DNA of 64,000 nucleotides. Source: Marinobacter sp. SS13-12. GTDB lineage: Bacteria; Pseudomonadota; Gammaproteobacteria; Pseudomonadales; Oleiphilaceae. This document shows positions 17,307-25,398 of the stretch, piece after piece (the first letter of the stretch is position 1; every line of letters begins with the position of its first letter). The notes beneath the pieces are model-generated. The model saw only the letters and a list, made by a program, of their open reading frames with translations, was not told the DNA's origin and made no database searches. The position numbers were made by a program, and so were the translations under genes. The stretch covers positions 1,364,001 through 1,428,000 of the forward strand of contig NZ_JASSUA010000001.1 in assembly GCF_030227115.1 (NCBI RefSeq), in the 5' to 3' direction.

Positions 17307-18212
17307 ATGCTTGTGGTAGCAGCATTGGGAGGGAATGCCCTGTTGCGGCGCGGTGAGCCGCTGACCGCCGAGGCCCAGCGCGCCAACGTGAAAGTTGCCG
17401 CCGAATCACTGGCCGACATCGTCCGCGCCGGCCACCAGTTGGTCGTCACCCATGGCAACGGCCCCCAGGTAGGCTTACTGGCGCTTCAGGGCGCTGCCTA
17501 TAAGCCGGACGAAGCCTATCCGCTGGACGTGCTTGGCGCGGAAACCGAAGGCATGATCGGCTATATCATCGAGCAGGAACTGGAAAATGCCCTCGATCAC
17601 GACCGGCCAGTAGCAACCCTGCTGACCCAGGTTCTGGTGGACAAGGACGACCCCGCCTTCAAGAAACCCACGAAATTTGTCGGGCCGGTGTATGACAAGG
17701 AAGAAGCGGAGACCAAAGCTGAAGCTGCCGGCTGGCACATTGCCCAGGATGGCGACAAGTGGCGGCGGGTAGTGCCCTCGCCCAAACCCCTGGAAATTCC
17801 CGATATGCGGGTGCTCCAACTGCTGCTGGAACAGGGTGTTGTGGTGATCTGTGCCGGAGGCGGCGGTATCCCCATTCTTCGCCGGGACGATGGCAGCATG
17901 ATCGGCATCGAAGCCGTCATCGACAAGGATGCCGCCAGCGCACTACTGGCCAGCCAGTTGGGTGCAGACGCTTTGCTGCTCCTTACCGATGTGGATGCCA
18001 TATACCGTAACTTCGGCAAAGACACCGCCGCCCCCATCCATGAGCTGACGCTCGATGAGGCCCGCAAGCTGGACCTTCCAGCAGGCTCCATGGGCCCCAA
18101 AATGGCCGCAGCTGGTAATTTCGCCCAAAGCGGTGGCGTCAGCGGTATCGGCCGGCTGGAGGATGCGCTGGCGATTCTTGAGCGCCGGGCGGGTACCTGT
18201 GTTATCAGCTAG
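17307..18212 (+). CDS. arcC: Carbamate kinase
   Basis: 301-residue amino-acid-kinase-fold enzyme that makes ATP from ADP and carbamoyl phosphate, the energy-yielding step of the ADI pathway. It begins with the family motif VVAALGGNALLRRGEPL and contains THGNGPQVG (near residue 51) and CAGGGGIPI (near 191). It follows arcB by 15 nt. Just past its stop is the hairpin and promoter region of the small rescue-factor gene. Confidence 0.94.
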   Translation: MLVVAALGGNALLRRGEPLTAEAQRANVKVAAESLADIVRAGHQLVVTHGNGPQVGLLALQGAAYKPDEAYPLDVLGAETEGMIGYIIEQELENALDHDRPVATLLTQVLVDKDDPAFKKPTKFVGPVYDKEEAETKAEAAGWHIAQDGDKWRRVVPSPKPLEIPDMRVLQLLLEQGVVVICAGGGGIPILRRDDGSMIGIEAVIDKDAASALLASQLGADALLLLTDVDAIYRNFGKDTAAPIHELTLDEARKLDLPAGSMGPKMAAAGNFAQSGGVSGIGRLEDALAILERRAGTCVIS

Positions 18213-18220
18213 GGCAGTGG

Positions 18221-18258
18221 TATAATCTCCCTGGTAAAATCCAGCCAACCAGGGAGAT
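18221..18258 (+). promoter_or_regulatory. -10 element and SD-masking inverted repeat ahead of arfA
   Basis: TATAAT at 18221-18226 abuts a perfect 11-bp inverted repeat (18225-18235 and 18248-18258) with a 12-nt loop. The right arm contains the AGGGAG ribosome site of arfA. A transcript starting about 7 nt past the TATAAT would lack most of the left arm, whereas readthrough RNA from arcC could fold it. The -35 region (TGTGTT) is poor. Confidence 0.5.
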
Positions 18259-18265
18259 ACCCACT

Positions 18266-18421
18266 ATGGCGAAAAAGCGGGCGAAGCCCACACAACACAG
18301 CGCTGTTCAGCGTGAACTGAAAACCCCGAAATACCAGATGCGGGTGGTGGAAGACAAAAGCAAGTACAAGCGGAAGCGTGATAAAACCGTACGAATCGAG
18401 GATTTCCGCAAGGCTGCCTGA
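18266..18421 (+). CDS. arfA: ArfA-type alternative ribosome-rescue factor
   Basis: 51-residue very basic protein (MAKKRAKPTQHSAVQREL, continuing TPKYQMRVVEDKSKYKRKR). It follows the ArfA pattern: a short helix after an N-A/S-V/I stretch, a P-x-[FY]-x-x-R-V core, then a lysine/arginine-rich tail. ArfA recruits RF2 to ribosomes stalled on non-stop mRNA when tmRNA fails. The hairpin covering the last codons and stop fits the known ArfA control, in which the full mRNA is cut and its product tagged by tmRNA. AGGGAG lies 9 nt upstream of the ATG. It is too short for confident homology by eye, but context is strong. Confidence 0.7.
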   Translation: MAKKRAKPTQHSAVQRELKTPKYQMRVVEDKSKYKRKRDKTVRIEDFRKAA

Positions 18422-18440
18422 AAGGCTGTTTTGCGGAAGT
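18402..18440 (+). promoter_or_regulatory. Hairpin with arfA stop codon in its tip
   Basis: Positions 18402-18419 pair with 18423-18440 through 17 of 18 pairs (three G-T wobbles, one T-T mismatch) around a 3-nt GAA loop. The TGA stop (18419-18421) lies at the tip. No T run follows, so RNase III-type cleavage is more likely than termination. Cleavage would leave a non-stop arfA mRNA ending near codons 45-50. Confidence 0.75.
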
Positions 18441-18477
18441 CCTTGATGTACACGATCCGAACAAAGGAAGAAGTACA

Positions 18478-19227
18478 TTGAAGGACCTTGAGCAGCACAA
18501 GAAAATTGCCGTTCTGATCGACGCCGATAACGCCCAGCTGACCAAGCTGCCGCTAATTATTGAAGAACTGTCTTCCCATGGTCACGTGGTTGTGAAGCGG
18601 GCCTATGGCGACTGGTCGATAGACAGCCTCAAAAACTGGAAGACCGTTCTGAATGAGCTGGCGATCCAGCCCATCCAGCAATTCGCCTACACCAAAGGCA
18701 AGAACGCCACAGATGCATCGATGATCATTGATGCGATGGATCTGCTCTATTCCTCGAAGTTTGATGCGTTCGCCCTGGTCTCCAGCGACAGTGATTTCAC
18801 CAAACTGGCCTCACGGCTGAGGGAGTCCGAGATATACGTATTCGGATTCGGCGAGAAAAAGACCCCGGTCTCGTTCAGAAGTGCGTGTGACGATTTTCTG
18901 TTTACCGAGAACCTGGAGTACCCGGAAGAAGCGGAAGCCGCGCCTGACGAGCCCACCAAATCGAAAGCCCCACGGAAGAAACAGGAAAAACTCCCGGAGG
19001 AAGTAGCGCTGTTAAAAAGGGCCTGGGAGCAAACCCAGGACGACCAGGGCTGGGCAACCTTCTCTGCCGCCGGCTCGTTCCTCAAGCGCACACGCCCGGA
19101 TTTTGACCCGCGAACCTATGGTGCCAAGAAATTCTCTGATTTGCTGGTTGAGCGGTCCGAGTACTTCACGGTGAAGAAGGGAGCAAATGGGCAGGGGTAT
19201 CGGGCCTATAAGCCCTTGGATCAATAG
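18478..19227 (+). CDS. NYN-domain (LabA/DUF88-like) protein with LOTUS/OST-HTH domain
   Basis: 249-residue protein. Residues about 8-140 are a NYN/PIN-like domain with acidic active-site candidates (VLIDADNAQ, NATDASMIIDAMD, LVSSDSDFTKLA). A charged linker with PRKKQEK follows, and residues 175-245 resemble an OST-HTH/LOTUS domain. NYN proteins are presumed RNases and LOTUS domains bind RNA. TTG 18478 is the start, with AGGAAG upstream; no ATG gives the full domain. It begins 56 nt after the arfA stop. The substrate is unknown. Confidence 0.83.
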   Translation: MKDLEQHKKIAVLIDADNAQLTKLPLIIEELSSHGHVVVKRAYGDWSIDSLKNWKTVLNELAIQPIQQFAYTKGKNATDASMIIDAMDLLYSSKFDAFALVSSDSDFTKLASRLRESEIYVFGFGEKKTPVSFRSACDDFLFTENLEYPEEAEAAPDEPTKSKAPRKKQEKLPEEVALLKRAWEQTQDDQGWATFSAAGSFLKRTRPDFDPRTYGAKKFSDLLVERSEYFTVKKGANGQGYRAYKPLDQ

Positions 19228-19265
19228 GAAGCGGGATCGAACCATCGACACGGGGATTTTCAATC
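19227..19265. repeat. Left attachment-like repeat (tRNA-Phe 3'-half fragment)
   Basis: 39 bp matching 36 of 39 positions of 28101-28139 inside tRNA-Phe, in the same orientation (core GACACGGGGATTTTCAATC). It covers the anticodon loop to the start of the 3' acceptor strand and cannot form a tRNA. It starts at the last base of the NYN gene. The remaining gap to 19416 is AT-rich and shows nothing else. Confidence 0.75.
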
Positions 19266-19416
19266 ACGTCAATGCAACAGATGGCAAAACATAACGAAAT
19301 AAAATAACTGTAATATTAGCGACTTGCTGGATTTCTGTGTCGTGGTCTGCTGCTTGCGTTGCACTTCATCACTTTATGTTTTCTGGTACTGCACTTTGGG
19401 CAGTTTTCGTAAGCCA

Positions 19417-20505
19417 TTAGGAGATGTTCCATACACTCTTTAGACGGTTAACGGTGTGGCTCCACTTCGGCGTCGTCGGTTTACAAACTGTATTCTGGTT
19501 TCCGAAAAGGCCGACCTCGCTAAATGCACTCTCCTTGGGAACAGTGTGCAGCCAGCGCACGGGAACAAGGTATTCTGCTGCTTCGTCGTCCACGTCATGA
19601 ACCAAGTGGGCATAGGGCCCATTGGTATCCATCTCTGGAATGGTTTTCGGTCCGTCGGGTGTCTCGAACTGGTGTTGGTCGGCTCGTTCCCGCTCACCGG
19701 TGACAATGCCGACACCCACGTAACCGGTTTTGGGGATATTGACCCACACTCGGTCGCCCTCAGACAGCATTGAGAGGGTTTTGGAATACCAGTCCGCGCC
19801 TCCTCCAGCGATGAAACCAAGCTCACGCGCCAGCTCCCATGGCCGGTTGTCGCCGAACGAGACATAGAATTCGCCATTCCAGGGCTCCTTCTTGCCTTTG
19901 GTTACGGCTCGCTCCTGGTTCTCGTCTGGATCAATCATCCAGGCGCGGCTTAGGTACTGTTGTCCATTGTCTTCGAATGCAGCGAAGAAGAGGGCGTTGA
20001 TGGATATTTGAGCATACTCGTTCAAGTAGTTGATGATACGCTCTGAGCTTGAGTCGAGTGAGGTCGCAACGACCACCATCTGATGGCTGTCGTTGATGGT
20101 GATATCCGAAAGCGGTGTCCGAAATTTCGCCGCGAAAGCCTCGTCGAGTGTTTGGTGTTCAAGCCGGTAGGTTCGGGCAAAGTTCAGGTAGATGTCGACG
20201 ATGTCTGAGTCAGACAGGTTCGCAACCCAGGATGCGTAATCAACGGTTTGCGCAACCACATCGCGCGGTGTTTTGTTCCGCTTGAGCTCAACGATGATGA
20301 TAGAACCGTTGGCGTCCATCGCGAGTAGGTCGATAAGCTTGTCGTAGCTTGTACGAACCTGGCGACCGATTAGAAGCCAGTCAGAATTCAGGATAGAGAT
20401 ATCCTTCATTACTTGGTCTTCTAGCAAGGCTTCGTCCGCCAGTGCTGCGGGTTTAAGCTTTTTAGGCTGGTCTCCGATACGCCAGATACCCTGTTCGATT
20501 GCCAT
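19417..20505 (-). CDS. NucS/DUF91-like nuclease with C-terminal PUA-like domain (putative)
   Basis: 362-residue protein. Residues about 45-105 carry a PD-(D/E)xK-type core (YDKLIDLLAMD, IIIVELKRNKTPRDV, then a Q-x-x-x-Y helix) like the catalytic region of NucS/DUF91 endonucleases. The C-terminal 130 residues (GDRVWVNIPKTGYVGVGIVTG, quoted in part) suggest a small beta-barrel of the PUA/EVE/ASCH sort that can read modified bases. The domain call is by pattern only. Its place beside a toxin-antitoxin pair and a type I system points to a defence role. Confidence 0.6.
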   Translation of the reverse strand: MAIEQGIWRIGDQPKKLKPAALADEALLEDQVMKDISILNSDWLLIGRQVRTSYDKLIDLLAMDANGSIIIVELKRNKTPRDVVAQTVDYASWVANLSDSDIVDIYLNFARTYRLEHQTLDEAFAAKFRTPLSDITINDSHQMVVVATSLDSSSERIINYLNEYAQISINALFFAAFEDNGQQYLSRAWMIDPDENQERAVTKGKKEPWNGEFYVSFGDNRPWELARELGFIAGGGADWYSKTLSMLSEGDRVWVNIPKTGYVGVGIVTGERERADQHQFETPDGPKTIPEMDTNGPYAHLVHDVDDEAAEYLVPVRWLHTVPKESAFSEVGLFGNQNTVCKPTTPKWSHTVNRLKSVWNIS

Positions 20506-20537
20506 AGATTGCCTTATCCGTTACTCGGTCTGGGTGC

Positions 20538-21650
20538 TCAGGAGGATTGCTCGTGCTCCCATTTGTAGTAGCGCTTGAGGTCGTTACAGAATTTGAAGTC
20601 AAGAACGCCTCTAAACTGAAGCTGTCCAACTACGATACCGGGTGCTATCCCTACCTCTTCTGCGAAAGAACAAATATCAGCTTTTGTTCGGGCACCGCTT
20701 CGAATGAACTTCTCCATCGCTTTTGAGGGTACTAGTTCATTTTGTGCGAAATGATTGGCCTCGGCCTCTTTCCCTTCGTCGAGGCCGTTGCTGCTCTTGT
20801 CGGTCCGTTCAATGAACAAATCTTTTTTCCCGTGAAGCAGAATATGGCCCGCTTCGTGAAAGAACGTGAACCATAGATGGTCGTTCGAACGATATCGTAG
20901 GCTCAGCTGAATGACGGCCTTGTTTGAATGAATCCAGCGTGTAGCACCACTGACCCCTGTTTTCGGCAACGAGGGGACGAAGACAACGGCTACGCCTGCC
21001 TCAGAGCAAAGTGCTTGCATCTTCGGCACGAATTCATCAGGAGGCATGTCGGTTAACGCCCGGATCTTATCAAGCGCCCTACGGAAGTTTTGCTTGTTAT
21101 ATGAGGCGCAGTGGATTGAAGCCGCATCAAGCTCTCCTTTCCTAAGCCATGCAGAGACCGCCTCAGGAAGCGCCTTGGATTGATTGCTCTGACGGTATGC
21201 CACACTGAGTCGTGGCCACATGTCTCCCCATTGCTCCACGCTGGCAATCCCGAAGAATTGCAAGACCTCTTTGAGCTGTTCCTTCTTATCCTTGTAGCGC
21301 TTAATCCAGTCGAGCTTTACCATTTCATTGACGGGAATTCGTTTAAGCCAGTTAAGGTCAGACTCAAGCTGTTCTTCTTCGTCTAGCCTGGCTTTTATTT
21401 CTTGGTAGTTGCTCTCAAGGTTCAGCCAGTAATTGGCCGGCATTCCAATAGCTCGCTCCAGCTTTATCGCTGTTTCAGGAGTTATCGGAGACTTTCCTTT
21501 GATAATCGAAACAATGTGCTTCGCAGATAGCCCAGTCCGTTTTGACAGTTCCTGCTGACTCATGTCCCGCATGTTCAGCTCATCATTCAAGACTTCACCA
21601 GGCTGGATCGCGTAGTTGGGCTCGTATTGGTTCTTTATCGATTCACCCAT
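20538..21650 (-). CDS. higA: HigA-type antitoxin fused to ImmA/IrrE metalloprotease domain
   Basis: 370-residue protein. Residues about 12-75 are an HTH of the HigA/Xre type (PGEVLNDELNMRDMSQQEL and KHIVSIIKGKSPITPETA). The C-terminal half is an ImmA/IrrE peptidase domain with the zinc motif HEAGH in FFHEAGHILLHGK and a downstream EAEANHFA glutamate. I start it at ATG 21650, inside the end of the toxin gene (8-nt overlap), rather than at an upstream in-frame start that runs through the toxin. It should neutralise the toxin and repress at the palindrome 22003-22021. Confidence 0.82.
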   Translation of the reverse strand: MGESIKNQYEPNYAIQPGEVLNDELNMRDMSQQELSKRTGLSAKHIVSIIKGKSPITPETAIKLERAIGMPANYWLNLESNYQEIKARLDEEEQLESDLNWLKRIPVNEMVKLDWIKRYKDKKEQLKEVLQFFGIASVEQWGDMWPRLSVAYRQSNQSKALPEAVSAWLRKGELDAASIHCASYNKQNFRRALDKIRALTDMPPDEFVPKMQALCSEAGVAVVFVPSLPKTGVSGATRWIHSNKAVIQLSLRYRSNDHLWFTFFHEAGHILLHGKKDLFIERTDKSSNGLDEGKEAEANHFAQNELVPSKAMEKFIRSGARTKADICSFAEEVGIAPGIVVGQLQFRGVLDFKFCNDLKRYYKWEHEQSS

Positions 21651-21987
21651 GTGTATCCACCACTCCAATAATTTTAATCTTTGTAACTGAGGACCAATCC
21701 AATCCGCCTTCACTGCGTTCTGGCAACGGATTGTGGTCTGGTTTCAGGATAAGCCTATAAGGATGGTCCAGGTCGACGCTTAGCTCCCCTTTTCGGTTCC
21801 CCGTAAGCTCGTGACACCTATGGGGCGGGCTGTACGGTGGCGCGAACGCCCCTAGATTCGGCAAAGCATGCAACTGGGTAAGCACTATCTGAAGTTTTTT
21901 GGCTCTCTTGGATCCATGAGCCTTAACCATCTCTCGGCCATCGTTCATTTGCTTCATCAGCTTTTTCGTGGCGAAGGTGATTTCCAT
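21643..21987 (-). CDS. higB: HigB/RelE-family toxin
   Basis: 114-residue basic protein with the HigB (plasmid maintenance killer) pattern: CHELTGNRKGELSVDLDHPYRLIL, quoted in part, near residues 58-82 and a C-terminal IKIIGVVDTHG strand. HigB toxins are ribosome-dependent mRNA interferases. Toxin precedes antitoxin and overlaps it by 8 nt, the usual hig order. The start lies 16 nt from the operator palindrome. Confidence 0.82.
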   Translation of the reverse strand: MEITFATKKLMKQMNDGREMVKAHGSKRAKKLQIVLTQLHALPNLGAFAPPYSPPHRCHELTGNRKGELSVDLDHPYRLILKPDHNPLPERSEGGLDWSSVTKIKIIGVVDTHG

Positions 21988-22002
21988 AAAATCCTGCTTT
22001 TT

Positions 22003-22021
22003 ATTAACCTAATAGGTTAAT
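22003..22021. promoter_or_regulatory. HigA operator palindrome
   Basis: ATTAACCTAATAGGTTAAT is a perfect 9+1+9 palindrome just upstream of the toxin start. Similar TTAACCT/AGGTTAA half sites are typical of autoregulated hig operons. Confidence 0.7.
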
Positions 22022-22091
22022 GGTTTTGTCTTTGTTTGTCCATTGCAGTTTTGTCTCGCTGGCAACAGCTGCTGTTTCTGGAGTTGTGATT

Positions 22092-23867
22092 TCAACCCAG
22101 CGATTTCTCAACAACGGCTTCAGCCAGTTGGCTCTTGGTCTGGCTCGCCTTGTTCAGGCGTTCTTTGAGTTGGTCGCAGAGGGCCATGAGTTCCTCGACT
22201 TTTTGGACGATGCGGTTCTGTTCCGCAAGGGGTGGCAAGGGAACAGTGCAGCTTCGAAGCTGGGTTTTATTTATGGACGCGAGGTTGGTGGTCTGTTTGC
22301 TTGAGCCGGCAAAATAGTTCCTTGCAAATTGGGAGTTCAGATACCGCTCGAGCCAGCGTTCATTCTGCTCTGCCAGTATTAACCGGGCTCTGAATACATG
22401 GTTCTGATGCGCCATGGGTTTAATGCTTCCATCCCAAATGGCGGTTCTGCCCACCTTGTCCCAATCGCCACCTTCCGTAATGAGGAGGTCACGCCGGCGA
22501 ACAAGGTAACGCTCGACCTCATCCTCCGCTATCTCGATTTCTTTGATTTCGGAAAGGTCGAGTGACGACCGCTGGACGTTTGCCACCCTGAGGTACGGTA
22601 AAGTGTGCGTTTTCTTGCCAGATCCCTTTTTGCCTTTTGCGATTCCACCCTGGATGTCTGTGATGTCATCTAAACGTGAAAGAGTCCAACCCGAGGGCAG
22701 GGAGAAAGGCTCCTCTGATTCGGAAATTGGTGGAAGGGGCTTGGCTTTTCTCTGTTTCGACGACTGCGACAACTGGTCTTTCCCGTCTTGAATTCGCTTT
22801 AGCAGCTCAGTCGCCGGCTCATCCCCCCCATCCTGCTCCACCAATCGCCCCATCACCGCCAGTTGGAGAATGGTCTGCTTGAGCTTGTCGATGCTCTGTT
22901 CGGTGGTGAACAGGGTGTCGAAGTGGGCGGCGAGACGGGCCCAGTTGTCGGCCAGTTCGGTGGCATTTTCGGATTGGGTGAGGGTGCCGAGCAGGGTGTC
23001 CACGAGGGTTTCGTGGGCCTCGAGCTGGTCGCCGGTTTGTTGTTCCAGCCGGTCGCAGAGCGCCATGAGTTCATCGACTTTTTGGACGATGCGGTGTTGT
23101 TCTTCCAGAGGGGGAAGCGGGAATGGTTGATTCGCAAAGTCGCTAAACTTCAGACTTTCCACAGTCGTGCCCGTTTTCGTTAGCTTTTCCAAAATAAAAC
23201 GCTCAAAGCCCCATGACAGAACTTGTATGTAACGGGCCATTTCTGGCTTAAACAGTCGCAGCGCTTTAAGGTCTTGGTTGATAGTGCACTGAACTCGCGT
23301 TACTGCAGTTGGAAACATCCGTCTGAGAATGCCACTTCGCACCACGAAGAGAACTGCGTTCTCGGGAAGAAGTGCGAGCCCTCCAGCGTTCAACGCATCT
23401 TGTGTCACGTGGTCTTCAGAGGCAGAAATTTCGGCACTTTTCATATCTTTGGGGGTTACCCAAGGTATATCTCCATTCCAGAATTCACTACGAGACTTGC
23501 TCGGAGTTTTGCCCCCTGAGAAGACGCCCAAATGAGATAGAGTTGCTCCTGCCCATCCATCCGGTAATTTGGCGGGTAGCCTATTAAGCTCCGTTGCTGG
23601 AGGGCATTTGTGACCTCGAATGTGCCCTTCATTTGCCAGCCGCTTCCTTTCCTCCAATATGTCGTCTAACAGCACGCTAGCGGGTGCTTCGTTGGGGGCC
23701 TGCTCCACTAACATGCCGCGAACAGCCAACTCCAGAATCAACTCCCGCAGCTTCTTAACCCCGGTCAACTCAACCTTGCCATTACTTCCCCGTCCACTGT
23801 TGGACTTCTTGGTGACCGCGCCGGTCCACAAATCCAGATGTTCAGTAATCAGCTCCCGCGCACTCAC
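22092..23867 (-). CDS. hsdS: Type I restriction-modification specificity subunit
   Basis: 591-residue DNA-recognition subunit, the size of EcoAI HsdS. Two target-recognition domains (about residues 100-245 and 390-545) alternate with repeated conserved helices: LRELILELAVRGMLV near residue 40 and LKQTILQLAVMGRLV near 330, then EEQHRIVQKVDELMALCDRL near 260 and AEQNRIVQKVEELMALCDQL near 555. The start overlaps the hsdM stop by ATGA. The target recognition domains have lower GC than the conserved parts, as expected for exchanged modules. The recognition sequence cannot be deduced. Confidence 0.92.
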   Translation of the reverse strand: MSARELITEHLDLWTGAVTKKSNSGRGSNGKVELTGVKKLRELILELAVRGMLVEQAPNEAPASVLLDDILEERKRLANEGHIRGHKCPPATELNRLPAKLPDGWAGATLSHLGVFSGGKTPSKSRSEFWNGDIPWVTPKDMKSAEISASEDHVTQDALNAGGLALLPENAVLFVVRSGILRRMFPTAVTRVQCTINQDLKALRLFKPEMARYIQVLSWGFERFILEKLTKTGTTVESLKFSDFANQPFPLPPLEEQHRIVQKVDELMALCDRLEQQTGDQLEAHETLVDTLLGTLTQSENATELADNWARLAAHFDTLFTTEQSIDKLKQTILQLAVMGRLVEQDGGDEPATELLKRIQDGKDQLSQSSKQRKAKPLPPISESEEPFSLPSGWTLSRLDDITDIQGGIAKGKKGSGKKTHTLPYLRVANVQRSSLDLSEIKEIEIAEDEVERYLVRRRDLLITEGGDWDKVGRTAIWDGSIKPMAHQNHVFRARLILAEQNERWLERYLNSQFARNYFAGSSKQTTNLASINKTQLRSCTVPLPPLAEQNRIVQKVEELMALCDQLKERLNKASQTKSQLAEAVVEKSLG

Positions 23868-25348
23868 GCCGCACCTCCGTCGGTGCTATGGCTGAGAGCA
23901 TCGGCAAGGATGTCCCGCAGTTGGTGGCGGATTTCCTGGATTTCGGCCTGTTGCTGTTCGTATTTGGCCAGCAGTTCGTCCGGGTCGTGGTTAACCTGTT
24001 CACCTACATGCGGGTTCTTGATGTCCAGGTTGTAGTTACGGGCCTTGATGTCGTCGATGGGTACCTTCCAGGCCTGTTCGGTTTCAACTCGGCTGGCAAA
24101 GCCATCGGCCTTGGTGCCCCACCAGTCGATTTCGGTCTGGAACTCCGAGAACTTCATGGGCTTGGTTTTGCTGTAACTCTTGTAGCCTTCCGGGTAGGGG
24201 TGTTCGTAGTACCACACGGTTTCGGTGGGCTTGCCCTTGGTGAAGAACAGCAGGTTGGTCTTGATGCCGGTGTAAGGGTTAAACACACCGTTAGGCAGGC
24301 GCACGATGGTGTGCAGGTTGCATTCTTCCAGGAGCTTTTCCTTGAGGCGGGTTTTCATGCCTTCGCCGAATAGAAAGCCGTCTGGCAGCACCACGGCGGC
24401 GCGGCCGCCGTCCCTCAGCAGGTGGATGAACAGGGTCATGAACAGGTCGGCGGTTTCCCGGGTGCGGAAGGCACTGGGGAAGTTGGTTTCGATACCGTCT
24501 TCTTCCATGCCGCCGAAGGGTGGGTTGGCCACGATAATGTCCACCCGCTCTTTCGGGCCCCAGCTTATGAGCGGGCGGGCCAGGGTGTTGTCGTGCTTAA
24601 TCTGGTCCGGCACTTCGATGCCGTGCAAAATCAGGTTGGTGGTGGCCAGCAGGTGCGGTAAGGGCTTTTTCTCGACGCCATGGATGCTCTTTTGCAGGGT
24701 CTGCTCGTCCTTCGGCGTGTCCACGTAGTTCTTGCGCTTGTGCTCAATGGTGCACGTGAGAAAGCCGCCGGTGCCGCAGGCAGGATCCATTACTTTCTCG
24801 TCCAGCTTCGGGTCTACCCGGTTGACCATGAACTCGGTTACCGCCCGCGGGGTGTAGAATTCACCGGCGTTGCCGGCGCTCTGCAAGTCTTTGAGGATTT
24901 GCTCGTACATATCGCCCAGCTCGTGGCGCTCGGCGGACTTGTTGAAGTCGACGCCCTCCTGCAGCTTGTTGATGACCTGGCGCATGAGCTGGCCGGACTT
25001 CATGTAGTTGTAGGCATCCTCGAACACGTTGCGGATGACCACGCCCCGGTAGTCGTCACCGGCCGGTTCCAGGTTCTGAAGGCCGGGGAACAGGGTGTTG
25101 TCGATGAAGTCTTTCAGTTCGTCGCCGGTCATGCCCTCCGGGTCGGCCGCCCAGTTGCGCCAGCGCAGCTTCTCGGGAATCGGCGATTTGTAGGCGTCGT
25201 AGAACAGCTCCCACTCTTGCTCCCGGTCGTCAAAGATTTTCAGGAACAGCATCCAGACCAACTGGCCGATACGCTGTGCATCGCCGTCTACGCCGACGTC
25301 TTTGCGCATGATGTCCTGGATGGATTTGATGGTCGTGCTGATAGACAT
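23864..25348 (-). CDS. hsdM: Type I restriction-modification methyltransferase subunit
   Basis: 494-residue adenine-N6 methyltransferase subunit. It has an N-terminal HsdM domain (residues 5-140), the SAM motif DPACGTGGF at about 188-196 and the catalytic NPPF at about 275-278. It forms M2S with HsdS to modify host DNA and M2R2S with HsdR to cleave. The 3' end overlaps hsdS by 4 nt, so the two subunits are translationally coupled. The length is close to EcoAI HsdM (489). Confidence 0.94.
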   Translation of the reverse strand: MSISTTIKSIQDIMRKDVGVDGDAQRIGQLVWMLFLKIFDDREQEWELFYDAYKSPIPEKLRWRNWAADPEGMTGDELKDFIDNTLFPGLQNLEPAGDDYRGVVIRNVFEDAYNYMKSGQLMRQVINKLQEGVDFNKSAERHELGDMYEQILKDLQSAGNAGEFYTPRAVTEFMVNRVDPKLDEKVMDPACGTGGFLTCTIEHKRKNYVDTPKDEQTLQKSIHGVEKKPLPHLLATTNLILHGIEVPDQIKHDNTLARPLISWGPKERVDIIVANPPFGGMEEDGIETNFPSAFRTRETADLFMTLFIHLLRDGGRAAVVLPDGFLFGEGMKTRLKEKLLEECNLHTIVRLPNGVFNPYTGIKTNLLFFTKGKPTETVWYYEHPYPEGYKSYSKTKPMKFSEFQTEIDWWGTKADGFASRVETEQAWKVPIDDIKARNYNLDIKNPHVGEQVNHDPDELLAKYEQQQAEIQEIRHQLRDILADALSHSTDGGAA

Positions 25349-25398
25349 AAGTATTCAGTTCCTGGGTGTTCGGAATAGGTGTTAAGTGGTAAATCGGA

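Noticed and set aside
19227..19265. A second tRNA-Phe gene
   Set aside because: Only the 3' half is present; no D arm or 5' acceptor strand can be formed, so it is scored as an attachment-type remnant.
22092..23867. CRISPR-like or tandem repeats suggested by repeated motifs in hsdS
   Set aside because: The repeats are the two conserved helical regions of the specificity subunit. No CRISPR array was seen in the window.
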